NCBI RefSeq assembly: GCF_013373865.1
Contig: NC_050474.1
Location: 12,178,886 to 12,242,885, forward strand
Source of the DNA: Monomorium pharaonis
Lineage: Eukaryota > Arthropoda > Insecta > Hymenoptera > Formicidae
Reading direction: 5' to 3'
DNA length: 64,000 nucleotides
Shown: piece by piece, positions 41,700 to 52,519 of the stretch
Layout: each line of letters opens with the position of its first letter
Position numbering within the stretch: position 1 is the first letter of the stretch
Notes under the pieces: model-generated
Database searches by the model: none
What the model was told of the DNA's origin: nothing
The model's input: only the letters and a program-made list of their open reading frames with translations
Program-made: the position numbers and the translations under genes

Positions 41700-42580
41700 A
41701 AAGATAATTGAGATGATTATCGATTATTGAGCGCAGCAGACGCCTCGCAGTGCTCGTGGTGCCCACGAGCAGCGGTGAGTTGTGCCACCCCTGCTTACCT
41801 CTTGTATCCGATTCAGGATACGTAAACTATTTCTTATTATATCTAGAAATCTAAGCTCTGGATAATTTTTTGCGAAAGAAAAAATTGACTCAGAATATTA
41901 CTAAGAATACGTCTATGCAAGGACATATAGTTATTTTGAATCACCCTGTATATAAATCGAAAAGCAATAATTCAAGCTTTTATAAAGCAATAGTATTAAC
42001 CGTTAATATATAATTACATAAATGAAGTAGTAGTTTGCGTAATAGTAAAATTAAAATTTTTTTACGTGCAGTGACTATCAAAATATAAAATATTGAACTT
42101 TTACATTTTTCTACAAATTCTTAGCGAATCTATAAAAATCACTAAATGTTATTCGCGATTCCGATAACCAATGCTTTTTGAGCTTTGTATATAAAAAATT
42201 GTACAATCGATTACTAAAAGCCCAGTAAGCATTGATATTTTGTAAAAATCGAAAAAAACATCTTATTCAAGATGTCTTCAAGACATTTCTAAAAAATATC
42301 TAAGAAAATTTTGTTGAAGATATCTTTATAGAATTTCTAAAATACAGCTAAAAGACATCTTAAAAAATGTTTAAAAAATTTTTGAATTAGACATGCCAAA
42401 GATATATAAATGAAAAATCTATACAAGATATCTTAATCTCCCCCTGACCATAAGCATAATATTAGGTCTATAATTAAGTTTACCGAATAACTACATTTCA
42501 TTTAGTTAAAATTATTTCTTTTATCATAATATATGCATTTATTTCGAAATAAATTGATATATTATTTTAATGACACTTTA

Positions 42581-42724
42581 CCCACACAAAGTTACATGTA
42601 ACGTGCTTGTTGTTTGTAATTTCCCACTCAATAATATAAATGTAATATAACACGTGTTATATTACAATTACATTGTTAAGTGGGAAATTATAACTAACAA
42701 GCACGTTACATGTAACTTGGTGGG
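42581..42724. mobile_element. 144-bp palindromic MITE with TA duplication
   Basis: Almost completely self-complementary: CCCACACAAAGTTACATGTA on the left, the complement on the right, with ACGTGCTTGTT and TTTCCCACT paired inside. TA lies at both sides (42579-42580 and 42725-42726). It shares GTTACATGTAACG and GTAATTTCCCACTCA with the interior of 30061-30982 and CCCAC ends with 346-479. Confidence 0.8.
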
Positions 42725-43261
42725 TACATCACATTTGTACACCTAATATATGCATTTATTTCGAAATAAACTGATACGTTAATTTGTATAATAATATTTT
42801 ATATAGTGTGTCATACTTCACAAAGTGTAACATAATTATGCTTTCATATACATACTTTTTAACATATTTTTATAACAAATGACGCTAAACGATCATTTTA
42901 CTGATAAACAATAATATAAAGTTCAAATACAACAAAAAAAGCACTTTTTTCGAACTAAAAGCCTAATAATATTAAGCGCCAGAGTGATGTCATCTTTTTC
43001 GTAGTTCATCTCATTGACAAAGATAAAAACGTTTTGGCATTAAAATTAAAAAAATTGACTAAAAAATAGTTGATCCTCTAGAGGTTAAGAATGTCTCTTA
43101 TACATATATCTTCAAGATTAGTACAAGAATTGGTTTAAGATATCTACAATAAATGCCTTTATATATTTATTACACAACTTTTAAAGACATTTTAAATCAT
43201 AATTTAGTAGTTCATGTGGCGGTAATTTATCCGCCACAATACATTGTGCATACGGGTGCGA

Positions 43262-43709
43262 GAGTGGCCTTCACTTGGACACAGTACAATTAGACAAAGT
43301 GCAAATGGACACGTTGCAAATGGACACAAAATAATGTACACCGTACATTTCTACACCGTAAAGTTGTACACCGTAAAGTTGTACACCACAAAGTTGTACA
43401 ACGTAAAGTTGTACATTTGTACACCGTAACCGTGCCCCCCCCCCCCACACACACGCGCGCGCGCACACACACACTCACACACACACAAGGGGGCTTTCGG
43501 CTCTTCTCCCGCACCCGCCCTATCGGTAGGGGTGCCCTAAACGGAAGGGTATAGAAATGTACGGTGTACAACTTTACGGTGTACAAAACTTTGCGGTGTA
43601 CAACTTTACGGCATAAAATTCCTGTGTCCCAAATAAACCGTGTTTGTGTCCATTTGCAACGTGTCCATCTGCACTGTGTCCAATTGTACTGTGTCCAAGT
43701 GAGCCACTC
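43262..43709. mobile_element. minisatellite-armed foldback element A
   Basis: Arms start GAGTGGCCTTCACTTGGACA and its counterpart GAGTGGCTCACTTGGACA. Outer arm repeats are CAAATGGACACGTTG-like 15-mers, inner ones TTGTACACCGTAAAG 15-mers, complementary between left (43290-43430) and right (43555-43700). The core has a C tract, a (CA)/(GC) microsatellite, AAGGGGGCTTTCGGCTCTTC and CTCCCGCACCCGCCCTATCGG. No ORF is credible because the repeat is read in any frame. Confidence 0.75.
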
Positions 43710-44030
43710 CAGCGTGCAGCGTCCGCAGTCGTGGCAGACACGATGTAGTTCGCGGAATCGCCGCTATAAGCGACGACCCGATGCTGCCTTTCTCGTGATG
43801 TAATTTACATTCTGAGGGCTGCGTAAGAAGATCACATACAATGACGGATTAACTTACGATAGCAATCATAGTGACTTCTCAACTCTCTTAGAGCCTATGT
43901 AACAAATTTTTTGCATTCTAATGAAGAGAATTCCACGGATCTTTGCACCTCTTTTCGAAGAAAGCTCTCTGGGCCTTCGCATAAATGTATAAACCTTTAT
44001 AATGTCTAAAAAGAATTTTAGAAAGGGTCT
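43710..44030. other. no gene recognised
   Basis: Unique-looking sequence with a GC-richer start (CGTCCGCAGTCGTGGCAG) and no sustained frame. It is part of the interior of the element at 42231-44297. Confidence 0.35.
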
Positions 44031-44745
44031 TTAAAATGTATAAAAGACATTGTTAAAATTTTTCATATAGATTTTTAGATTTCTAAATGAAATCTTTTAG
44101 ACAATATTAAGATATCTTTTAGATCTCTTCAAAATATCTTTCAGACATTGCCAGATATCTAAAAAAACATCTTAAACTGTTGCATAAGACATATTTTAGA
44201 TTGCGAAAAGGTATCTTTTCATAAAAAATGCCTGATATTGCAAGAAATCGCAAAATATCTTTTAGAAGTCAAAAAGACATCTTTTTGCCTATATGGGAGG
44301 TAGCAAAAATTTTTCTTGTGACTTTCGAAACACAAATTGTTTATCGAGCGAATAGTTCTTACTTATGGGTCTAACCAATTACATTCAATCGCTCCATGAA
44401 CAGAAAGGTATTTTGAAACTCATCGAAAAAGAGTGCTGCAACCTTTTAATAAATTTCCAAGTGTACTTTTCCTCTTAAACTGATATTCGTAGTTTACTCT
44501 TATTATAAGATTATTTTAAGTAATAGTAAGAAGAATCTAATACGGTTTCATTATTGGTTTGCAATTTTTTTAGACTGTGCTCAAGAAGGTCATAAATATC
44601 AAAACGGAAAAGCCGGATACCGGCTGTAATAGTCTTGATTGTGATCCGTCTTATATATTCATATCTGATTCATCTAACTAATAAATACACAACAGAATAA
44701 ATACATAGCAAAAAGAAATACGTAGCAGAAAAGAATGCATTATCT

Positions 44746-45657
44746 TGTAACAACCTGACTCTCGTTGCGGATTAGCTCGAATAGTTCCATCGGGGGAACG
44801 GAGGAAAGAAATGACTATGAATGTGAATTTGACTTTAACACGATAGAAAATAAGTTTATTCTAGAATTATATACAATGGTAGTTAGACGGGAAACATGCG
44901 GTGTTTTTAATACGTGGACGAGATTACAAGATTATATACATTTTGACGAATATGATGGTTTTGAAGTTATATACAATGTTTCCGGTAGGTTCGCACCGTT
45001 TCGGTGCGTTACAATGGCTAGTCCGTACGCGGGAATGATACTTCGCGTGGATTCGCGCGGCGCTAGTTATCGGTTTTCCCCTGAGGCGTCGAGGGTGGCC
45101 GCGGATCCCGAATTTCTGTGTCGGTCGCGGTAGAGTATACTGAGCCATGTGACGAATTTGCGCGGGCCTGGTGGGAGGCGGAGTAAGGATGGCGGAATCG
45201 TCGCGACGGGCCGAGACGCTCGGCTGGGAGCAAGTCGCCTGTTCCCTTGGGTGGTCAAATTGGGTGCTCAATCCCCACGGGGCGTGGGAAAATTTCATCG
45301 AGTCCGTATACTAGCTGCCGAGAACGCTCGATGGGGGCGAAGACGCTTCACCTCATAGTTGTCAGGTAATGGATGGCAAGAAAGAGTAATAAGCTAGGAT
45401 AACTTATTTCTCCGCTCTCGGAGACGCCGGAGCATGTGTGCGGTGGCGCGGCATGTCGTCGAGCGCTCGCTTACTGTGGCCTTCGGCATGGCCGTTGGAA
45501 TTGTTTAAAATTGGGAGCCGGCGACTCGCGTCTTTTCGCTCTTAGATTTAATAACGATCGGCGACTTCCTTCGCTGAGGAACGATGCACCTAGAGTGGGT
45601 GCATCATTACAATCTATTGTGTTATCATCCATTCCGCGCGCTTATTCAATAGTCACA
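44746..45657 (-). repeat. possible solo LTR, minus strand
   Basis: Read on the minus strand it starts TGTGACTATTGAATAAG and ends CAGGTTGTTACA, with AATAAA about 105 bp before the end (near 44855). It is markedly richer in GC than its flanks. I see no matching target duplication, so this is a structural guess. The plus-strand frame at 44765-45133 (NTWTRLQDYIHFDEYDGFEV) is open but unrecognised and is not called as a gene. Confidence 0.35.
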
Positions 45658-46139
45658 TAAAAAAGGAATTTTACTATATATAGTTTCAATATATACAGTT
45701 CACGGGTATATACGAGCAATTAAAATATAAAACAAATGTTTTGTACCTTTAAAGATAGTTTTTAAATTAGAAAAATAATTTATGTAAAACATACAATAAT
45801 AATGTACTCTTTGAGTAAGTATAGAAATATATACAAAATAACAAACAAAAAGAGAAGAACTAAAGGATGGATAATACATAGCAATAAAGTATAAATAAAA
45901 TTACAATTGTAAACAATATACTCGTTTTATATAATAATTCAAATTTACATATAATTATTGTTTAATAAGATTACACGGATCTAGAGAAAATAGCACAAAA
46001 CTTGACAAATAAAGTACCAAAAAAATATTTAAAATGAATAAGTTTGACAAATACCAGTTTAAGTTCTCTCAAAAGTAGTAGTGAAGGTAAATAAAGATTT
46101 TCACCTACTTTAAATATACATATATTATGGGCTTCCGGA
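45658..46139. other. no gene recognised
   Basis: AT-rich sequence with ATATATACA motifs. No reading frame of note. Confidence 0.45.
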
Positions 46140-46907
46140 TACATGCTGCATTCTGGTACAGCGTTGCGCCGACGTTTCGAAAACGTTGCATCATCAGGGC
46201 TAGGAGCTCTGCCCTCTGATATTGATCTCTCTTGGATTGTAACCGTCCTTATATATCCCTTGTTCTGGTGGTAGGGATGGTGGTGAGAAGAGAGGGTGAA
46301 GTGGTTCGTCCAATAGTAGCACAGTTCATGGGCCTACTATTGGTCAACTGTTGGCCAATCTTAATACAATATTGGCTTACTATTTGCCAATTAATATATG
46401 CCGTTTGGAAATGTTTTTAATTGATCAATTAAAAAACCGGGAGAACAGTGTGCCAAATCGGGCTTGTCTGATAACCTTTATCACGGTTAAGATTATCGGG
46501 ACGTTTCAGAATTTCTAGACTTTCACGATGTTTCCTGGCAAAGTAACCTTAAGAAAGAGCTAGCATTGTAGTTTTTTCGTATTGCACGGAGTGTCCAGTC
46601 TCCATTCAGTGTTCGGCTAAGGCTGATTGAGAAAAGTGGCCGTATTTGATACATCGTTGATGTTCTTTGATTCGTATACTAATCTTTCTCCCGATTTCTC
46701 CTATGTACACTTTTCTGCTAGAGCAGGGAATTTTGTATACACCTGGTGATTCTAAGCGTGGTCTCTGATCCTTTGTATTAGAAAGTAACAGAAAATTCTT
46801 CCTTTGTGGATTGAAGATCACTTTTATATTGTGTCTACGCCACCGGAAATGCATACCTGCATTTTGGCAATTGTTGCTAAACTCGCAAATATTTCCCGCG
46901 CGCCGGA
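46140..46907 (-). pseudogene. Penelope-like element 3' fragment with hammerhead core
   Basis: The minus strand encodes GVYKIPCSSRKVYIGEIGRK and ISIRIKEHQRCIKYGHFSQS, the GIY-YIG endonuclease, preceded by a basic region with NFLLLSNTKDQRPR. Beyond the ORF, decayed frames lead to a 3' region with CTGATGATGCAACGTTTTCG and CGAAACGTCGGCG (near 46165-46200), where the CTGATGA and GAAAC boxes of a hammerhead are intact, although a paired stem II is not obvious. It is a different Penelope lineage from 28030-29843. Confidence 0.7.
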
Positions 46908-47362
46908 TGTGGTCATGCGGAGGGCCCGATGCCCCCACTAATAATTAAATCTGCGACACTATTTAAGCCGCTGCCGAACAGCGGCCAGCGGGATCAGTGA
47001 ATAATAATCAAGCCGATACGTACGGCCCGCACGAGTGAATTAAGAGTTCGGGACTTAGCCGCTAGCAAGTCTCGAGCGAGCAACGAGAAGACGCGTTAAC
47101 TCCGAGTCACGCGCCGTATCTAATCTAGTGTAACACGACGCGGCACCTTCGCCGACCGCAACCAGTGTACAACAACAGAGAAATAAATCTTTTATATCAA
47201 TTGAACTTAGAATCAGTGAGTGAGTGATTTGAGGACCCTGCCTACAAAAACCGCCTCTTTCCGCGAGTTCCTACTCTTTGGGCAGCAACGAATTCCTAAA
47301 AACCCTTTTGTCGCACCGCAAGGTACGGCAAAAATATTTTGTTGTACCGCGACACGGCAACA
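46908..47362 (+). repeat. possible LTR or LTR fragment
   Basis: GC-rich block starting TGTGGTCATGCGGAGGGCCC and ending CGACACGGCAACA, with AATAAATC near 47180 and a terminal palindrome-like TTGTACCGCGACACGG. It interrupts or abuts the Penelope-like fragment. No target duplication is seen and the borders are guesses. Confidence 0.3.
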
Positions 47363-48183
47363 ACTTATTTAATAGTACAAGTGAATAATTTTCGTAATAT
47401 TTAAAATCAAAATTTATTTCTTACAAATATTTATTTATTTACACAATTAATTTCAATACGAAAGTCGATACATATATTACTTACAAGGGAACTTCGTGAA
47501 CCCGAAAATTCTGATTTTAATAAAACTTGGCATAAATGTAGTCACTTTTTACGTGTCTGTACGTGTGATTCGTGTTACACACTTTATCTGTGTAATTGTA
47601 CACACTTTACTGCGTATTTTCACACGTTTATACATTAAATTATATATTTAAATGTTTATATAAAAAATCTCACTACGCCACGGTAACATTTTTTGTGTCC
47701 ACTATATAAAAAAAGAATTTCCCAATTTAATATAGATCACAGTTACACGTCTAGTATTGCTTAATTTCTGCGATTAGGAAAACGGTCATCCATCCAATCG
47801 TAACCACCGCTGATGTTGATTGACTTTGAAGATTATACTCGAACTGACCTTTTGCGATGATCTACAAACACTTGATGTTTATGGATACGTATTAATATAC
47901 ATGAATTAAATTTTATATTTAACTATAAACCATTAATTTTTTGCACACTTTACACACTTACACACTTATATTACACACTTTATTTGGCTAGTTACACGTG
48001 AAATTTATTGTAACAACATTTAAATGTGTAAAGTTGTATTTTCCGTGTATTTTTACACATTTGAACTACTTGGAGGTATACGTTTTCATATTTAAATATG
48101 GCAACGTGTACTGCTACACCGTCAAATGTGTAAATTCATTATCTTTACGGAGCTTAGTGTGTTATTGTTACACAGAAAACTGA
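47363..48183. repeat. region rich in TTACACACTT motifs
   Basis: ACACACTTT, TTACACG and GTGTGTAA-like motifs are frequent, mainly at 47530-47660 and 47940-48180. A direct repeat of TTTACACACTTACACACTTA occurs at about 47945 and again at 49520, on either side of the foldback element that follows. Confidence 0.4.
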
Positions 48184-49503
48184 ATTACATGAGTGAGGTC
48201 CGATTGCGCACATAAGCGAATGGACACAGTGGTACTTCCCAATTGGATACAGTCCCGATTGCACACCATCCCGATCGGACACAGTCCCGATTGGACACGG
48301 ACTTGATTGGACATAGGCCCGATTAGACACAGACCCGATTGCGTACCGACCCAATTGCACACGAACCATTTGCACATGGACCTGATTGCACAGAGACCCG
48401 ATTGCGCACCGACTCGTTTGCACACGGACCCTATTGCACACCGACCTGATTGCGCACCGAACCGTTTGCACACGGACCCGATTGCATACAATACGATTCC
48501 GCATCGCAGAATAATGCAAAAACAACCTAGATACCATAAAAAATTTAGCATAAATTTTCATAAATATTTTACAAAATTATTTTTACAAAATATTTTTTAA
48601 AAGTTATCTAATTATTTTTCATAAATTAGAAATAATACAAAAATTATTATTAACAATATATAAAACATATTTTTAAAATGTACTGAAAAATATTTATGGT
48701 ATATAAATTAGAAATATTTTTTATACGTTTCGATTATAATAGAATAAACATTTATTTTTAATATTTTCATAAACATTTATCATAATTTTTTTATACCTGA
48801 CAAACTCAGACATAAAAATACGTACAAAATATTTATTATAAGTATTTTTCTTTCTTATACATATTTTATAGTCGTAAACCCATGTAGTACAGAAAATGCT
48901 TTATGCGCGCGCGTACACACACACACACATACACACGCGCGCGCGCGCGGGGGGGGGGTGCAAGGGGGGCTCCGTTCCCCTCCCGTACTTACCCCATCCA
49001 AATCACTAACCCATATACTATCTGCAATGCGGAATCGTATCGTGTGCAATTGGGACTGTGTCCGATCGGGACCGTGTGCATTCGAGACTGTGTCCAATCG
49101 AGTCCATGTCCAATCGGGTCTGTGTTCAATCGAGTTCGTGTCCAATCGGGTCCGTGTGCAAACGGGTCGGTGCGCAATCAGGTCCGTGTGCAAACGGATC
49201 TATGCGCAATCTGGTCCGTGTAGAAACGGGTCGTGTGCAAACAGATCAGTGCGCAATCTGGTCCGTGTGGAAACGGGTCGTGTGCAATCGGGTCGGTGTA
49301 CAATCGGGTCCGTGTGCAATCGGGTCCGTGTCCAATCGGGTCTGTGTCCAATTGAGTCCGTGTCCAATCGGGACTGTGTCCGATCGGGACGGTGTGCAAT
49401 CGAGACGATGTCCAATTGAATTCGTGTCTTATCGGGAATGTGTCCAATCCGGAAATATTACTGCATCAAATCGCTTACGTGCACAACCAGGACAATCTCA
49501 AGT
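48184..49503. mobile_element. minisatellite-armed foldback element C
   Basis: The left arm (48184-48510) and right arm (49040-49503) are tandem arrays of 16-mers such as GGTCCGTGTGCAATCG and GGTCTGTGTCCAATCG in opposite orientation, between imperfect inverted ends (TTACATGAGTGAGG and its counterpart at 49491-49507). The core (about 48870-49030) has GTCGTAAACCCATGTAGTAC, a GC/CA microsatellite, AAGGGGGGCTCCGTTCCCC and AATCACTAACCCATA, closely matching element B. AT-rich filler occupies 48540-48860. Long frames in the arms are produced by the periodic sequence and are not genes. Confidence 0.78.
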
Positions 49504-49789
49504 TACACCCATAAATTTGTAATTTTACACACTTACACACTTACAATATATTACACACTTGGTTTTGCAGTGCAGAGAGCAAGAGTTTTCACGCGAAGCT
49601 AATAGTCATAACGTTGAACACGGAGCAAAGGAATAGACCAAGGGTTTACTAAATGGTTACACGAAGAAAATAGAGATGCTTGAAGTCGTAAGAAGATAAA
49701 GAATAGCGCATGAGAGAGTGGGAATGGTACTTTATGGGGGTTTTGGGCAATTGATCGAGGAATAAATTGGAGAGGCAGAAGGAGTGAGG

Positions 49790-49945
49790 ACGTCTCGAGG
49801 ATCACGCAGGGATTCCTCAAAATTGTGAGATAGTCTAAGGATACCTTGAGGATTGCACGGGGGTTCCTTAAGTTTGTGAAATGGTGTGAGGATATTTTGA
49901 GGTTCGCACAAAGATTCCTCAAGATTGTGAGACGCTGGTAGAGGT
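49790..49945. repeat. ~54-bp tandem repeat
   Basis: Three and a half copies of a unit containing GGATTCCTCAAAATTGTGAGA and GAGGAT, with a period near 54 bp. Because the period is a multiple of three, the minus-strand frame shows an 18-residue repeat (LTILRNLCANLK; FTNLRNPRAILK), which does not prove coding. Confidence 0.7.
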
Positions 49946-50399
49946 TTTTTTTAAAAAAGATTCCAAGTACTCGGAGTAAATAGCGTCGAGTAGTGCACAA
50001 ACTCGCCGATTAAACTCTAATAGGGAATTATTTTTTAATAATAGGAGCTTAAAGAATTAAAACGGAAGGGAGTAGATAAGTAACGTAAAAACAAAAGAAG
50101 TTGTGATTCTTACTCATTACTGTAGTAGTTGTAGTAGTAGTAGTAGTAAATCTTTATTGCTTTCCTTTAGGATTACAATTTTACAAATCACAAATGTATC
50201 CTTAACCTTATTTGTACCTTATTTCTAACTTATCCTAGCTTATAACTAAATAAAATGGTACGCACTCGAGGACCGAGCTCCGCTTTCACGTCACTCCGCC
50301 CTCGACAGCCCCCGCCTACGCATACACACACACACACACCGCTTCCTTAATCATTGGACTTCCGTTTTCTCTTGCATATATTAAACAACTCAATTCCAT

Positions 50400-51650
50400 G
50401 TATTCCAACTTATATCTCTCTTTCATTCTTCCGCTCAACTCTCTAATTTCTCTCCTCACTCTTTCTTCCTCTCATCCCGTCTCATCTATTCACCATCCTC
50501 TCTCGGCCACTCTCTCTCTGCCTTGCGCCACCTCGCCTATCTCTCTACCATCCTCCTTCTTCTCCTCCTCTAGCTCCCTCATTCCTTCCCTTTTCCCTCC
50601 TCGCTCAACACCCAAACCACCGCCTTGTGCCAAGTCGAACTCTCATCCTGTTCCCATCTCCTGCATGACTCCCACACGTGTTTCCATGACTCTTTCTCCA
50701 ATCCGCACATTCTACATCCTCTTTTTTCCTTCTCTTCCCAGTATCTCAACTCGCTTATCTCACATCCTAGCCTAAATCTCGCGACTCTCCTCCACCTGCT
50801 TTCCTTCCACCCCTTCTTTAGATATCTCGGTACACCACCTTCCTTCTTTACACTTCAGTACCATCTGTTAAATATTTTGATTTCCTGATTCTTTCCCATC
50901 TTTCCTTCCTTTGTCCCTATTTGTCCTCCTCCATTAATTTGCTGAATCTTCCTTCTTCCTCCCTTACCATTATCACATCTATCCCCCTGTCTTCGAAAAA
51001 CTCCCTTCCCTCCCCCTCCCGTCCCGCATCCTCCTTTCTACCCTCCCTTCTTTTTATCTCCTCCCAGCATTCCCTTGCCAGTCCGCTCTCTTCCTCTCTC
51101 TCTAATCTTTTCTCAAAGCTCTATGCCTGTGCCGCCGCCCTATTTCTTAGCTTATCTCTTTGTAGCTGTTCTCTTACCATATAGCCCGGCATTCACCCAT
51201 CTACCCCTAAAACCCATTTCAAGTACCTCTCCTCTAATTTCTCCATTTCCTCTCTCTCCTTCCATCTCCAAATTTCAACACCGTAACTCAACACTGTCCA
51301 CACCAATTTGTCGAAGAGCCATAATCTTCTTCCTCAGTCCTTACCAAATCTTTTCCCTATCTCCTACACTTGCCTCATCACCGCGGCCGCTCTGCCAATC
51401 CTATCCATAACTTGCGCATCTTGCTTTCCATTCCTCTGAAACACGTAGCCCAGATATTTATATTTTTTCATCTTTTCTATCTTTTTTCCCCTCCATCTCC
51501 ATTTCATTTTGCTTACTCTTTCACTTCCTTTTCTGAACCTCAGTACCTTTGTCTTTTCCGCGTTTAATTCCAGCCCTTTCTCCTCTAAGTAATTCTCCAA
51601 TCTACCCAGCATACTTCTCATTTCCCCTTCCCCTTCCGCCAGTAATACTA
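50400..51650 (-). pseudogene. LINE ORF2: RT thumb and C-terminal part
   Basis: Continues ORF2 on the far side of the foldback insertion: MRSMLGRLENYLEEKGLELN, KTKVLRFRKGSER, KYKYLGYVFQRNGKQDAQV (51364-51621). Then, in other frames, come the VWTVLSYGVEIW-like region (51270-51320) and a Cys-containing C-terminal region around 50600-50700. It is degenerate, with frameshifts. The homologous region is better preserved in the second LINE (59564-60304). Confidence 0.65.
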
Positions 51651-51654
51651 CGTC

Positions 51655-51958
51655 AAGTGGCCTTCACTTGGACACAATACAATTAAACACAGATAAACAC
51701 AAATAGACACGGTGCAAATGGACACAAAATAAGGTACACGTTTTAAATGGGCACGGTTCATTTCGACTCAGTAATTTTGTGCACAGGAAAAATAAATTCT
51801 GGACAAATTACAATTTGTACACCGCAAAGTTGTACACCGCAAACTTGTACACCGCAAACTTGTATACCGAAAACTTGTACACCGCAAACTTGTACACCAC
51901 AAAATTTTGCATAGAAAGTCGCAAACCCATGTGGTGCAGAAAATGGTTTGCGCGCGCG

Positions 51959-52054
<96 letters not shown>

Positions 52055-52501
52055 TCTACATACGGAGAACAAGGGGGGTTTTTGCCCTCCCCCTCCCGCA
52101 CCCACCGCGTCGAAGTCACTAACCCATGTTGTACATTGCAAACAAATTAAAGTTTATATGTATTTGCAGATTTCCAATACAATATACACGGTGTACTACT
52201 TTGCGATGTACAACTTTGCGGTGTACAAGTTTGCGGTGTACAACTTTGCGGTGTACAAGTTTGCGGTATACAAGTTTGCAGTGTACAAGTTTGCGGTGTA
52301 CAAATTTTACGTGTCCAATTGCACGGTGTACATTTTTATCGTGTCCAAATTGTAATTTGTCCAGAATTTATTTTTCCTGTGTACAAAATTACTGTGTCAA
52401 AAGAAACTGTGTCCATTTGAAACGTGTACATTATTTTGTATCCATTTGCACCGTGTTTATTTGCACTGTGTCCAATTGTACTGTGTCCAAGTGTACCACT
52501 C
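51655..52501. mobile_element. minisatellite-armed foldback element B, inserted in the LINE
   Basis: Ends AAGTGGCCTTCACTTGGACA and the complement of GAGTGGTACACTTGGACA. The outer arms hold CAAATGGACACGGTG-type 15-mers and the inner arms TTGTACACCGCAAAC 15-mers (51810-51895 left; 52195-52320 right). The core has GTCGCAAACCCATGTGGTGC, a long GC/CA microsatellite (51950-52055), AAGGGGGGTTTTTGCCC, CTCCCGCACCCACC and AGTCACTAACCCATG. ACGTC is repeated on both sides (51650-51654 and 52504-52508), consistent with a target duplication, and the target is the LINE codons just after YADD. Confidence 0.82.
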
Positions 52502-52519
52502 CCACGTCATCTGCATATC

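Larger units (their letters stand above)
40511..41948. mobile_element. TIR element with ~250-bp arms starting CAGGGTGATTCAAAATA
   Basis: The arms 40511-40761 and about 41700-41948 are near-identical inverted copies, with TA at both outer edges (40509-40510 and 41949-41950). The left arm continues to a second inverted terminus, TATTTTGAATCACCCG (ends 40787), so 40511-40787 may itself be a complete 277-bp MITE. Between the arms are a (GA)n tract and a CCCAG-ended element. A further arm copy is at 61218-61456. No transposase is recognised. Confidence 0.7.
42231..44297. mobile_element. CCCAGTAAGC-ended element filled with AAGATATCTT-like motifs
   Basis: The left end CCCAGTAAGCATTG and the right end read backwards, CCCATATAGGCAAAAAGATG, are similar. 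Both flanking parts (42250-42430 and 44030-44290) are packed with AAGACATCTT, AAGATATCTT and TTTTAGA-type motifs in both directions. The interior carries a TA-flanked MITE (42581-42724) and a foldback element (43262-43709). No transposase. The termini relate it loosely to the CCCAGCAAACACAG group. Confidence 0.45.

Noticed and set aside
44765..45133. 122-codon frame starting at TTG
   Set aside because: No ATG start, no recognised domain, and it lies in a block with LTR-like ends on the other strand.
49040..49503. Regular short repeats that might suggest a CRISPR array
   Set aside because: Units are contiguous 16-mers with no spacers, in inverted arms of an element in a eukaryotic genome.
48154..49522. 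Several long overlapping frames with repeats such as CNRVRVQS and HRPDCAPT
   Set aside because: They are products of the 16-bp minisatellite arms of foldback element C, open on both strands and in several frames. The period is not a multiple of three and no start context or selection is visible.
51758..52355. Frames with poly-(CVCV), (THTH) and (ARAR) runs
   Set aside because: They arise from the CA/GC microsatellite in foldback element B and from its 15-bp arms. Similar artefacts occur at 31064-31246, 40758-41073, 43271-43586 and 62191-62481.
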